From: JBDIAG01 sp963835085
Lineage (GTDB): Bacteria; Actinomycetota; Actinomycetes; Actinomycetales; CAWJMD01
DNA length: 64,000 nt
Direction of reading: 5' to 3'
Assembly: GCA_963835085.1 (NCBI GenBank)
Contig: CAWIED010000001.1
Span: 1,302,001 to 1,366,000 of the forward strand
Shown: positions 53,438-62,690 of the stretch, one piece after another
Layout: the number at the start of each line of letters is the position of its first letter
Numbering within the stretch: the first letter of the stretch is position 1
The notes under the pieces: generated by a model
The model's database searches: none
What the model was told of the DNA's origin: nothing
Seen by the model: only the letters and a program-made list of their open reading frames with translations
Position numbers and translations under genes: made by a program

Positions 53438-53477
53438 CTTGACGCTCTCCTGACACCTCTTGACGCGATCTTGATGC
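53438..53477 (-). promoter_or_regulatory. Candidate KdpE-binding direct repeats
   Basis: Upstream of kdpF, CTTGACGC occurs at 53438-53445 and 53459-53466 and CTTGATGC at 53470-53477 (plus-strand reading). Start-to-start spacings of 21 and 11 bp place the sites on one DNA face, as expected for an OmpR-type regulator such as KdpE. Confidence 0.5.
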
Positions 53478-53602
53478 CGCCCGGATGTATCGCACGGATG
53501 TCTGTCACGGCAAGCGGACGTGGCCAGGAAGTCTGGCAATGAAGCCGCTTCGGTGGCAGGCTCGCAGGTGTCCCCCTTCGCACGCCTGCACCGGAGCACG
53601 TG

Positions 53603-54238
<636 letters not shown>

Positions 54239-54290
54239 CCCGCTTACCGCCCCCCGAGCCCAGCCGGGCTGCCTGCGTAGGCTGCCCGCT

Positions 54291-55832
54291 ATGGGCGTGC
54301 GACGGATCATGGGCATCGAGACCGAGTACGGCGTCAGCGATCCGGGCGACTCGGCCGCCAACCCGATGCTGATGTCCGGCCAGGTCGTCAACGCCTACGC
54401 CGCGCCGCTGGGCACCCGGGTGGGACGGGCCCGTTGGGACTACGAGGACGAGAACCCCTTGGCAGATGCTCGGGGCTTCCAGATCGGACGCAACGCCGCC
54501 CACCCCAGCCAACTCACCGACCTGCCGGGCGGCGAGTTCGCGGCCGAGCTCGAAGACCCGACGCTGGCCAACGTGGTGCTCACGAACGGAGCGCGGCTGT
54601 ATGTCGACCACGCTCACCCGGAGTACGCCAGCCCGGAGGTCACCAACCCGCTCGACGCGCTGTTGTGGGACAAGGCCGGCGAGCACGTGATGCTGCAGGC
54701 GGTGCGCCGGATCGCCACAGCTCCCGGTATCAGGCCGGTGAACCTGTACAAGAACACCACGGACAACAAGGGCGCCTCGTACGGCACCCACGAGAACTAT
54801 CTGATGTCGCGGGAGACACCGTTCCCGTCCATCGTGGCGGGGTTGATCCCGTTCTTCGTGACCCGTCAGATCATCACCGGCGCCGGCCGCGTGGGGCGCG
54901 GTCAGGGCGGTCAGCAGACCGGGTTCCAGATCGGTCAGCGTGCCGACTTCTTCGAGGTGGAGGTGGGGCTGGAGACCACGCTCAAGCGGCCGATCGTCAA
55001 CACCCGCGACGAGCCGCACGCCAACGCCGACCGCTACCGGCGGCTGCACGTGATCGTGGGCGACGCCAATCTCTGCGAAGTGGCCGACTACCTCAAGCTC
55101 GGCATGACGTCGCTGGTGCTGTCGTTGATCGAGGCCGGTGAGATGCCGAACTTCGCCGTGAGCCAACCCGTGTCGACGCTGCACGCGGTGAGCCACGACC
55201 CAACGCTGCGGCATTTGCTCACCCTCACCGACGGCACCAAGCTCACCGCCATCGACCTGCAGCGCCGCATCCACGCGGCCGTCACCGCGTTCGTCGACGA
55301 CCGCGAGGGCAGTGACGCCGACGCCATGACGCGCGACGTGCTCGAGCGTTGGGTCGACCTGCTCGACCGGCTCGAACGCGACCCGATGAGCTGCGCCCGC
55401 GAACTCGACTGGGTCGCCAAACTGCGCCTGCTGCAGGGGTTCCGAGAGCGTGAGGGCCTGGCCTGGGATCACCATCGGCTGCAGGCCATCGACCTGCAGT
55501 ACGCCGACGTGCGACCCGAACGCGGGCTCTACCACCGGCTCGTCGCCAAGGGCGCGGTCGACCGGCTGCTCACCGACGAAGCCATCGCCGAGGCCGTGTA
55601 CTCCCCGCCCACCGACACCCGCGCCTATTTCCGCGGCCAGGTGCTGGCCAAGTTCGGCGCCAGCATCACGGCCGCGTCCTGGGACTCGGTGATCTTCGAC
55701 GTGCCCGGCTATCCCTCCCTGCAACGGGTGCCCATGCTCGACCCCTACCGCGGCACCCGCGAGCATGTGGGCTCACTGCTCGAAGCCGCCACCAGCGCCG
55801 AAGACCTCGTGCGCACCCTGGCAGGTCGCTAG
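54291..55832 (+). CDS. dop: Pup deamidase/depupylase
   Basis: 513 residues from ATG 54291. Converts the C-terminal Gln of Pup to Glu and removes Pup from proteins. Carboxylate-amine-ligase fold with MGIETEYGVSDPG at the start and RLYVDHAHPEYASPE. The insert PLGTRVGRARWDYEDENPLA between them, the Dop loop, separates it from PafA. Also YKNTTDNKGASYGTHENYL and RPIVNTRDEPHANADRYRRL. Upstream of pup, as in most actinomycetes. Confidence 0.96.
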   Translation: MGVRRIMGIETEYGVSDPGDSAANPMLMSGQVVNAYAAPLGTRVGRARWDYEDENPLADARGFQIGRNAAHPSQLTDLPGGEFAAELEDPTLANVVLTNGARLYVDHAHPEYASPEVTNPLDALLWDKAGEHVMLQAVRRIATAPGIRPVNLYKNTTDNKGASYGTHENYLMSRETPFPSIVAGLIPFFVTRQIITGAGRVGRGQGGQQTGFQIGQRADFFEVEVGLETTLKRPIVNTRDEPHANADRYRRLHVIVGDANLCEVADYLKLGMTSLVLSLIEAGEMPNFAVSQPVSTLHAVSHDPTLRHLLTLTDGTKLTAIDLQRRIHAAVTAFVDDREGSDADAMTRDVLERWVDLLDRLERDPMSCARELDWVAKLRLLQGFREREGLAWDHHRLQAIDLQYADVRPERGLYHRLVAKGAVDRLLTDEAIAEAVYSPPTDTRAYFRGQVLAKFGASITAASWDSVIFDVPGYPSLQRVPMLDPYRGTREHVGSLLEAATSAEDLVRTLAGR

Positions 55833-55908
55833 GGCTGCACGGCCGACCCGCCGCCGGGGTGATGCGCGCGCCTGGGCGAGGTGCGCCGATAGCCCTCCGT
55901 CGTTGGGT

Positions 55909-56019
55909 GGGTTCGGGCGACTATGACGGTGCCCCGGGCGGCGGGGCATCGCCTTGGCGGCCCACCGGTGAGGGCGGGTTCGGGGCGACTATGACCGTGC
56001 CCCGGGTGGCGGGGCATCG
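55909..56019. repeat. Two 43/44-bp imperfect direct repeats with hairpins after dop
   Basis: Copies at 55909-55951 and 55976-56019 share GGGTTCGGG(G)CGACTATGAC and GTGCCCCGGG.GGCGGGGCATCG. The second copy folds as TGCCCCG-GGTGG-CGGGGCA with a perfect 7-bp stem, and the first is nearly the same. They may terminate dop transcription or shape the pup leader. The rest of 55833-56339 shows no gene. Confidence 0.8.
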
Positions 56020-56144
56020 TCACAGCGCCCAAAGACCACCACGTCTCCAGCGTTAGCTGATCGCCCGTAACGGGCGGCGGCCTCGCGGGCGGCGGCCTCC
56101 CGCCAACCGCCCATCGCCACCTGATCAGCCCTGGCACGCAAGCC

Positions 56145-56232
56145 GCCGGCTCGCGGAAATCAACTCGCCGGCTTGTGGCAATCAACTCGCCGGCTCGTGG
56201 CAATCAACCTGTCGGCTCGCGGCAATCAACCC
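56145..56232. repeat. Four 22-bp tandem repeats upstream of pup
   Basis: Units start at 56145, 56167, 56189 and 56211, each close to GCCGGCTCGTGGCAATCAAC plus two bases. They end about 108 bp before the pup start codon, in its likely promoter region. There are no spacers, so it is not CRISPR. Confidence 0.9.
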
Positions 56233-56339
56233 GTCAGTGGCTGTCCTTCGTCCCAGCTTCACCCCCAACCCCGGGTTCGGCGAACGACTGTCGGCGGCTA
56301 CGCCTAGAATTGGCAGTAGCCAATCGAGGGAGAACCCGA

Positions 56340-56528
56340 ATGCCTGGTCAGGAGCAACAACGCCCCTCTCGTCGCGACGCCGACGACCCCGACGAGGCGC
56401 CCCCCGCCCCCGCCGCAACCCATGTGAGCACCTCTGACGTCGACGACCTGCTCGACGAGATCGACGACGTGCTCGAAGAGAACTCGGAGTCGTTCGTGCG
56501 CGGCTTCGTGCAGAAGGGCGGCCAGTGA
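56340..56528 (+). CDS. pup: Prokaryotic ubiquitin-like protein Pup
   Basis: 62 residues from ATG 56340, with GAGGGAGAA before it. Disordered polar N-terminus, then the helix that binds Arc (STSDVDDLLDEIDDVLEENS) and the ending FVQKGGQ. The final Gln requires deamidation by Dop before PafA can attach Pup to lysines. The stop overlaps the prcB GTG. Confidence 0.97.
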   Translation: MPGQEQQRPSRRDADDPDEAPPAPAATHVSTSDVDDLLDEIDDVLEENSESFVRGFVQKGGQ

Positions 56529-57367
56529 CCTCCGCAGGCGGTCGGCTTCCCGCAGCGTTCATGACCCCTGGCTCGTCGTCGTTCACCGAGTTCGTGGCCG
56601 GGCATCGTCCGGAGTTGCTGCCGGCCAATCGCGCGCTTCCCGCGGGCTCGCTGCCGGAGGTGCCGCATGGCACCACGATCGTGGCGCTGACCTTCCCCGG
56701 GGGGGTCGTGATGGCCGGCGACCGGCGGGCCACCATGGGCAACGTCATCGCCAACCGTGAGATCGAGAAGGTCTTTCCGGCCGACGACTACTCCTGCGTC
56801 GGCATCGCGGGCTCCGCCGGCCTGGCGGTGGAGATGGTGCGGCTCTTCCAGGTGGAGCTCGAGCACTTCGAGAAGATCGAGGGCGCGCTGCTCAGCCTCG
56901 ACGGCAAGGCCAACCGGCTGGCCCTGATGATCCGCTCCAACCTTCCGCTGGCCATGCAGGGGCTGGTGGTGGTGCCGTTGTTCGCGGGCTACGACCTCGA
57001 CGCCGGCCTCGGGCGCATCTTCTCCTACGACGCCACCGGCGGCCGCTACGAAGAGCACCGGCACCACTCCGTGGGCTCGGGTTCGCTGTTCGCCCGCGGC
57101 TCGCTCAAGAAGCTCTACCGGCCCACCCACACGCAGGACGAGGCCATCCGGGTGGCCGTCGAGGCCCTGTACGACGCAGCCGACGACGACTCGGCAACGG
57201 GAGGTCCCGACACCATCCGGCGGATCTGGCCGGTCATCGCCACGGTGACCGCCGACGGCTACCACCGGGTTCCGGACGAGGCGCTCACCACCGTGGTCGA
57301 GACCGTGTTGGCCGGCCGGCTCCGGCAGCCCGATGCCGGCCCCACCCACGACGCGGTGACGTCATGA
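56525..57367 (+). CDS. prcB: Proteasome beta subunit
   Basis: 280 residues from GTG 56525 (GTGA overlap with pup). A 49-residue propeptide ends in HG; autocleavage frees Thr50, the catalytic nucleophile, in TTIVALTFPGG. Mature-numbered Asp17 (MAGDRRATMG) and Lys33 (REIEKVF) complete the active site; GSAGLAVEMV and SVGSGSLFA are conserved loops. Forms the two inner rings of the 20S core. Confidence 0.97.
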   Translation: MTSAGGRLPAAFMTPGSSSFTEFVAGHRPELLPANRALPAGSLPEVPHGTTIVALTFPGGVVMAGDRRATMGNVIANREIEKVFPADDYSCVGIAGSAGLAVEMVRLFQVELEHFEKIEGALLSLDGKANRLALMIRSNLPLAMQGLVVVPLFAGYDLDAGLGRIFSYDATGGRYEEHRHHSVGSGSLFARGSLKKLYRPTHTQDEAIRVAVEALYDAADDDSATGGPDTIRRIWPVIATVTADGYHRVPDEALTTVVETVLAGRLRQPDAGPTHDAVTS

Positions 57368-57437
57368 CGCGCCGCGACGCGAATCCTGCCGGCACGCTCT
57401 GCCGGTCGGCCCGTCGGCCCCTTCCGGAGGTAACCCG

Positions 57438-58280
57438 ATGACCGCGCCGTTCTACGTCTCGCCCGAGCAGGTCATGAAAGACCGGGCCGACTATGCGCGG
57501 CGCAACATCGCCCGCGGCCGGCCTGTGGTGGTGGCCCCCTACGTGGGCGGCATCGCCTTCGTGGCCGAGAACCCTTCTCGTGCACTGCATAAGGTCTCCG
57601 AGATCTACGACCGGATCGCCTTCGCCGCGGTGGGCAAGTACAACGAGTTCGAGAACCTTCGGGTGGCCGGGGTGCGTTACGCCGACCTGCGCGGCTACTC
57701 CTACGATCGCACCGACGTCACCGCGCGAGGCCTGGCCAACGCCTACGCGCAGACCCTGGGCACGGTGTTCACCACCGAGCAGAAGCCCATGGAGGTGGAA
57801 CTGGTGGTGGCCGAGGTGGGCCGCACCGCCGAGCAAGACCAGGTGTACCGGCTCACCTACGACGGCAGCGTCTTCGACGAGCAGGGTGTGGTGGCCATGG
57901 GCGGCAACGCCGCCCAGGTCAGCGCCGCCATCAGTGAGCGGTGGAACCGCGAGATGGCGCTGTCTGAGGTGCTGAGGCTGGTAGTGCCCGCACTGGGCAC
58001 CGATGCCGACGGCAACGCCCGGCAGCTGGAGGCCGATCAGCTCGAGGTGGCTGTGCTGTCCCGGCGGCGTACCCGGCGAACGTTTCGGCGCATTGCAGGC
58101 ACTCTGCTGACCCAGTTGCTCGCCGCCGACAACCTCACCCGCGACCTGCCCACCAGCGACGATCCCGGCCCAGGTCCGCACGACACGCTCACCGGAGTCG
58201 AGCGCCAGCAGCCCAGCGGCGGCGGAGCCGGCACCCCCGAAGGCGGCCACTCCGGGTTGCCCGACGACCATCACGCCTGA
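57438..58280 (+). CDS. prcA: Proteasome alpha subunit
   Basis: 280 residues. N-terminal gate and helix MTAPFYVSPEQVMKDRADYA then RRNIARG; no propeptide and no nucleophile Thr. KYNEFENLRVAGVRYADLRG and YAQTLGTVFTTEQKPMEVEL are typical PrcA. The C-terminal 45 residues are disordered and Gly/Pro-rich. Forms the outer rings that dock the Arc QYL tail. Confidence 0.96.
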   Translation: MTAPFYVSPEQVMKDRADYARRNIARGRPVVVAPYVGGIAFVAENPSRALHKVSEIYDRIAFAAVGKYNEFENLRVAGVRYADLRGYSYDRTDVTARGLANAYAQTLGTVFTTEQKPMEVELVVAEVGRTAEQDQVYRLTYDGSVFDEQGVVAMGGNAAQVSAAISERWNREMALSEVLRLVVPALGTDADGNARQLEADQLEVAVLSRRRTRRTFRRIAGTLLTQLLAADNLTRDLPTSDDPGPGPHDTLTGVERQQPSGGGAGTPEGGHSGLPDDHHA

Positions 58281-58485
58281 GCCGGTGAGGCCCAATCGCC
58301 GCATTGAGCCCGGTCATCGGGCCCGGTTCGCGGGGGCGGGTCTCAGGGTTCATGCTGGAAACAGGGCTCATTCTCAAGGCACCGCACAGCCTGCTGCCGA
58401 GATTGAGCTGTCGCATGCCGCGTAGACGAACTCGGCTGACCCGTCAGCCCCGCTGACAACCCAAACATCCGATCGAGGCGACCAC

Positions 58486-58992
58486 GTGTCCTTCCCAGTC
58501 CCGCACCGCATCCGACCCGCACGCGCCAATGACGCCGGTGAGCTGCTCACCCTGCAGCGCGCGGCTTTCGTCAGTGAGGCGCAGCGCTACAACGACGCTT
58601 TGCTGCCGCCGTTGCGCGACACCGTGCACGATGTTCAAGCCGTGATCGACCAGCCGAACCGCCTGGTGCTGGTGGCCGCCACCACCGAGAACGGGGAGTG
58701 GGGTCACCGGGGTCGTCTGGTGGGGGCGGTGCGGCTCACGTTCGACGGCGTCGTGACCCGGCTCGGGCGGGTGGTGGTGGCACCCGACCTGCAGGGCCGC
58801 GGCATCGGCTCCGACCTGCTCGAGGCGGTGCACGAAGAGGCTGTCGCCCGCGAGATGGAACGGATCGAGTTGATCGCGGGCGCGGCATCGTCCGACAGCC
58901 TGGCCTTGTACCGCCGGTTCGGCTACCGCGAATCGGGCACCGATCGCGACGACCGCGGCGTTCGGCTGGCAGTGTTGTCCCGTCCGGTCTAA
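58486..58992 (+). CDS. GNAT-family N-acetyltransferase
   Basis: 168 residues from GTG 58486. GNAT fold: IRPARANDAGELLTLQRAAF (strand 1/helix 1), LVGAVRLTF, and the acetyl-CoA loop VVVAPDLQGRGIGSDLLEAV (Q-x-x-G-x-G/A), then SDSLALYRRFGYRESG. Substrate unknown. It sits between prcA and pafA, so it may share their regulation. Confidence 0.9.
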   Translation: MSFPVPHRIRPARANDAGELLTLQRAAFVSEAQRYNDALLPPLRDTVHDVQAVIDQPNRLVLVAATTENGEWGHRGRLVGAVRLTFDGVVTRLGRVVVAPDLQGRGIGSDLLEAVHEEAVAREMERIELIAGAASSDSLALYRRFGYRESGTDRDDRGVRLAVLSRPV

Positions 58993-59079
58993 GGCCGTCA
59001 CGCCCTCGTTGGGCTGGTCGCCCGCGCCGGCCGCTCACCTGCGCGTAGGGTGATCAGAGAAGTCACGTCGGGAGGCCTG

Positions 59080-60441
59080 GTGGACCGTCGCATCTACGGC
59101 ATCGAGACCGAGTTCGGTGTTACCTGCGTGGCCGACGGCCAACGCAAGCTGTCGGCCGACGAGGTTGCGCGGTATCTCTTCCGCAAGGTCGTCTCCTGGG
59201 GGCGCTCGTCCAATGTCTTCCTCCGCAACGGGGCCCGGCTCTATCTCGACGTGGGTTCGCATCCGGAGTACGCCACCCCCGAGTGCGACGACGTACGCGA
59301 GCTGGTGATCCACGACCGCGCCGGCGAACGCATTCTCGAAGGTCTCATCGTCGATGCCGAACGCCGGCTCATCGAGGAGGGTGTCGACGGGCAGGTCTTC
59401 CTGTTCAAGAACAACACCGACTCCGCCGGCAACTCCTACGGCTGCCATGAGAACTACCTGGTGACCCGTGGTGGAGAGTTTGCCGAGATCGCCGACGTGC
59501 TCATCCCGCACCTCGTGTCGCGGCAGATCCTCGTGGGTGCGGGCAAGGTGCTGCTGACCCCGCGGGGGCCGATCTACACGTTCTCCCAGCGCGCCGACCA
59601 CATCTGGGAAGGCGTCTCGTCGGCCACCACCCGCTCGCGCCCCATCATCAACACCCGCGACGAACCGCACGCCGATTCCGAGCGATTCCGACGGCTGCAC
59701 GTGATCGTGGGCGACTCCAACATGTCGGAGACCACCACCATGCTCAAGGTGGGGGCCGTCGACATCGTGCTGCGCATGATCGAGTCGGGCTACGGGTTGC
59801 GCAACCTCACGTTGGAGAACCCGATCCGGGCCATCCGCGAGATCAGCCACGACCTGTCAGGCACAGCCAAGGTCAGGCTGGCCAACGGCAAGCAGCTCTC
59901 CGCACAGGAGATCCAGCAGTCCTACCTGACTCGTGCCATCGAGTTCCTCGATCGCGAGGGGCTCCACACCCCCACCACCAAGCGCGTGCTCGACCTGTGG
60001 GAGCGCGGCCTGCGGGCAGTACAGCAACAAGACCCGGGCCTGGTCGACCGGGAGCTCGACTGGGCGATCAAATACCAACTCCTGCAGCGGTACATGGCCA
60101 AGAACGGGCTGGGTCTCGGCAGTCCCCGGATCGCTCGGCTCGACCTCGCGTATCACGACATCTCGCGCCATCGAGGCCTGTACAACCTGCTCGCCGCACG
60201 GGGTCTCGTCGAACGGGTGAGCACCGACATCGAGATCCTGGAGGCCACCGTCAGGCCGCCGCAGACCACCCGCGCCAAGCTGCGCGGCGACTTTGTGCGG
60301 CGCGCCCAGGAGAAGCGCCGCGACTTCACCGTCGACTGGGTGCACCTCAAGCTCAACGACCAAGCTCAGCGCACGGTGCTGTGCAAAGACCCCTTCGTGT
60401 CCGTCGATGAGCGGGTCGAGCGGCTCATCGCCAGCATGTAA
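59080..60441 (+). CDS. pafA: Pup-protein ligase
   Basis: 453 residues from GTG 59080, chosen because GGGAGG precedes it and the protein then starts MDRRIYGIETEFGV as in known PafA. Glu9 and Asp57 (RLYLDVGSHPEYATPE) are the metal and catalytic residues; KNNTDSAGNSYGCHENYL and RPIINTRDEPHADSERFRR follow. No Dop loop. Joins deamidated Pup to substrate lysines using ATP. Confidence 0.96.
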   Translation: MDRRIYGIETEFGVTCVADGQRKLSADEVARYLFRKVVSWGRSSNVFLRNGARLYLDVGSHPEYATPECDDVRELVIHDRAGERILEGLIVDAERRLIEEGVDGQVFLFKNNTDSAGNSYGCHENYLVTRGGEFAEIADVLIPHLVSRQILVGAGKVLLTPRGPIYTFSQRADHIWEGVSSATTRSRPIINTRDEPHADSERFRRLHVIVGDSNMSETTTMLKVGAVDIVLRMIESGYGLRNLTLENPIRAIREISHDLSGTAKVRLANGKQLSAQEIQQSYLTRAIEFLDREGLHTPTTKRVLDLWERGLRAVQQQDPGLVDRELDWAIKYQLLQRYMAKNGLGLGSPRIARLDLAYHDISRHRGLYNLLAARGLVERVSTDIEILEATVRPPQTTRAKLRGDFVRRAQEKRRDFTVDWVHLKLNDQAQRTVLCKDPFVSVDERVERLIASM

Positions 60442-60528
60442 GTCCCTATTCGATCGATCCTGGTGAGAACTCCCAGCCAACCGGGTTAGGGTTGGGCGGC
60501 TTCTTCCACCGACCTGTGAGGCTCAATC

Positions 60529-61458
60529 GTGCGTCGCCTGCTTGCCACCGTCCTGCTCGCCTGCCTGGTGCTCACCGGATGCGGCTCGTCGGGCAGCACC
60601 AGCCTGTCGGATGTAACCGTCAGCGGTAAGCCCGGTGCCAAGCCCACCGTCAAGTTCGAGGGCGTCTACACCGCCACCAAGACTGTGACGAAGGTGCTCA
60701 AACCCGGCACCGGTGCCACGGTGAAGATGGGCGACAAAGTTGCCGTGAACTACATCGGCATCAACGGCAAGGACGACAAGGAGTTCGACTCCTCCTTCAA
60801 TCCGAAGCAGCCCACCGAGTTCACGCTCGCCGACGGCGCCCTGATCAAGGGCTTTATCAGCGCGCTCAAGGGCAGCAAGGTCGGGTCGCGGATCCTGGTG
60901 GCGATTCCGCCGGCCGATGGCTACGGCACCTCGGGGCAGCCGTCGGCAGGGATCGGCAAAGACGACACCCTGCTGTTCGTCATCGACGTGCTCGGCGCTC
61001 GCACCGTGCTCTCGCGGGCACAGGGCAAGGCCTTGCCGCAGACCGCCGGCAACCCGACGGTGACGCTCGACGCCAAGGGCGTGCCCACGATCTCCAAGCC
61101 GGTGGGCCCGCCGCCCACCAAGCTCGTCATCTCACCACTCATCCAAGGCACCGGGGCCAAGGTGAAGACCGGTCAGACCATCACGGTCAACTACTCGGTA
61201 TCGGCCTGGAGCGACGGGCACGTCATCGAGTCGTCGTGGCAGAAGGGGTCACCCGCCGAATTGAGCGTCGGGCAAGGACAGCTGTTGCCCGGGCTCGACG
61301 CGGGTCTGGTCGGCCAGCCCGTGGGATCGCAAGTGCTCGTGGTGGTGCCCCAGCCGGACGGTATCCAGACACCCAGCACCGCCACCGCCTCGCCGAAGCC
61401 CGCCGTGGTCAAGCCCGACGCCTTGGTGTTCGTCATCGACATCCTCGACGCCTCCTAG
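60529..61458 (+). CDS. FKBP-type peptidyl-prolyl isomerase lipoprotein
   Basis: 309 residues. Lipoprotein signal with lipobox LTGC (Cys18). Two FKBP modules: about 55-165 (VKMGDKVAVNYIGI...IKGFISALKGSKVGSRILVA, with GYG) and about 205-308 (VKTGQTITVNYSV...LLPGLDAGLVGQPVGSQVLV). Extracytoplasmic folding factor anchored in the membrane. A usual neighbour of pafA-pafBC. Confidence 0.92.
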   Translation: MRRLLATVLLACLVLTGCGSSGSTSLSDVTVSGKPGAKPTVKFEGVYTATKTVTKVLKPGTGATVKMGDKVAVNYIGINGKDDKEFDSSFNPKQPTEFTLADGALIKGFISALKGSKVGSRILVAIPPADGYGTSGQPSAGIGKDDTLLFVIDVLGARTVLSRAQGKALPQTAGNPTVTLDAKGVPTISKPVGPPPTKLVISPLIQGTGAKVKTGQTITVNYSVSAWSDGHVIESSWQKGSPAELSVGQGQLLPGLDAGLVGQPVGSQVLVVVPQPDGIQTPSTATASPKPAVVKPDALVFVIDILDAS

Positions 61459-61470
61459 CTCGAGGAGGCG
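61449..61470. terminator. Hairpin over the FKBP stop codon
   Basis: CGCCTCC (61449-61455) pairs with GGAGGCG (61464-61470); the TAG stop lies in the loop. A 17-bp tandem duplicate (61475-61491 and 61492-61508, GACGGGCCGGAGATCGA) follows. It is between convergent genes. Confidence 0.5.
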
Positions 61471-61515
61471 CCGCGACGGGCCGGAGATCGAGACGGGCCG
61501 GAGATCGAGCGGACC

Positions 61516-62586
61516 TCAGGCCTGTAGCCGGTGCCCGTCGGTAGCGGAGAACAGGTGCATGTGCTCGGGGTCGGGACGCAGCCAGACCCGGCTGCCCACC
61601 GCCGGGGCGGCACTGTTCACCCGGGCCAGTAGAGGAGAGTCGAACGGCGCGTCACCGTCGGCATCGCCCTGCGCTTCGACCCGCACATAGTCGCCGGAGG
61701 CGGTCTGCACCACTTCGACGACCGTGCCGGGCAGGCCCTCGCCCGCGACGACGAGGTCTTCGGGCCGGACCCCCACGACGACGACCGGGTCTGATGTGCC
61801 CGGCTCGGCCTGCCAGGCACCCAGGCACACCTTGCCGTCACGCACCGGACGGGTGACGAGGTTCATGGGCGGCAGCCCGATGAACCGGGCCACGTTCTCA
61901 TTGGCGGGGGAGTCGTAGATCTCCCGCGGGGTGCCCACCTGCTCAAGACGGCCGCCGTCGAGCACGGCCACCCGGTCGCCCATGGTCATCGCCTCGACCT
62001 GATCGGCTGTGGCGTAGACGGTGGTGACCCCGAGCTGCTTCTGCAGGCGCACGATCTGCTCGCGAGTCTGAGCGCGTAGCTCGGGATCAAGGCTGACCAG
62101 AGGCTCGTCCATCAGGAAGACCTGCGGCTTGCGCACCACGGCCCGGCCCAGGGCCACCTGCTGACGCTGCGTCGACGACAGCTCCGCCGGCTTGGTATCG
62201 AGCATCGCGGTCAGATTGAGGATCTCAGCGGCTTCCTCCACCCGACGCCGCACCTCCTGCGCGGCGATGCCGGCGATCTTGAGGGAGAATCCCATGTTGT
62301 CGGCAACACTCAAGTGCGGGTACAGGGCGTAGTTCTGGAAAACCATCGCGACGTCGCGGTCTTTGGGCTCAACGCGCGTGACGTCGCGCTCGCCGATGTA
62401 CACCCGGCCCGCCGACAGGTCTTCCAGTCCGGCGATGATGCGAAGCGCCGTGGTCTTGCCCGATCTGGGCGGGCCGACCACAACGAACAACTCCCCATCG
62501 CGAACGCGCAGGTCGAGACGGTCGATGGCCGGTACCTCCGAGCCGGGATACAGGCACGAGGCCTGATCGAAGGTGATGCTCGACAT
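61516..62586 (-). CDS. Sugar-type ABC ATPase (MsmK/UgpC group) with degenerate catalytic motifs
   Basis: 356 residues with the length and C-terminal MOBE/TOBE domain of CUT1-transporter ATPases (VVVVGVRPEDLVV; HMHLFSATDGHRL). Walker A is GPPRSGKTT and Walker B VFLMDEPLVSLD. The signature, normally LSGGQ, is LSSTQRQQV. The H-loop His of VTHDQ is Ala (YATADQVEAM). Such changes should cripple ATP hydrolysis, so it may be a regulatory or inactive copy. No permease or binding-protein genes adjoin; CUT1 ATPases are often orphan and shared. Confidence 0.88.
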   Translation of the reverse strand: MSSITFDQASCLYPGSEVPAIDRLDLRVRDGELFVVVGPPRSGKTTALRIIAGLEDLSAGRVYIGERDVTRVEPKDRDVAMVFQNYALYPHLSVADNMGFSLKIAGIAAQEVRRRVEEAAEILNLTAMLDTKPAELSSTQRQQVALGRAVVRKPQVFLMDEPLVSLDPELRAQTREQIVRLQKQLGVTTVYATADQVEAMTMGDRVAVLDGGRLEQVGTPREIYDSPANENVARFIGLPPMNLVTRPVRDGKVCLGAWQAEPGTSDPVVVVGVRPEDLVVAGEGLPGTVVEVVQTASGDYVRVEAQGDADGDAPFDSPLLARVNSAAPAVGSRVWLRPDPEHMHLFSATDGHRLQA

Positions 62587-62690
62587 GGAGTGACAGTCCT
62601 TCCTTGGGCTGACGGCCAGTTTGGTGCTCCCGCGGCCACGCGGGCAAACGTACGCATGTGAAATCGCTCGAATCAGCCGCTAGGCGAACC

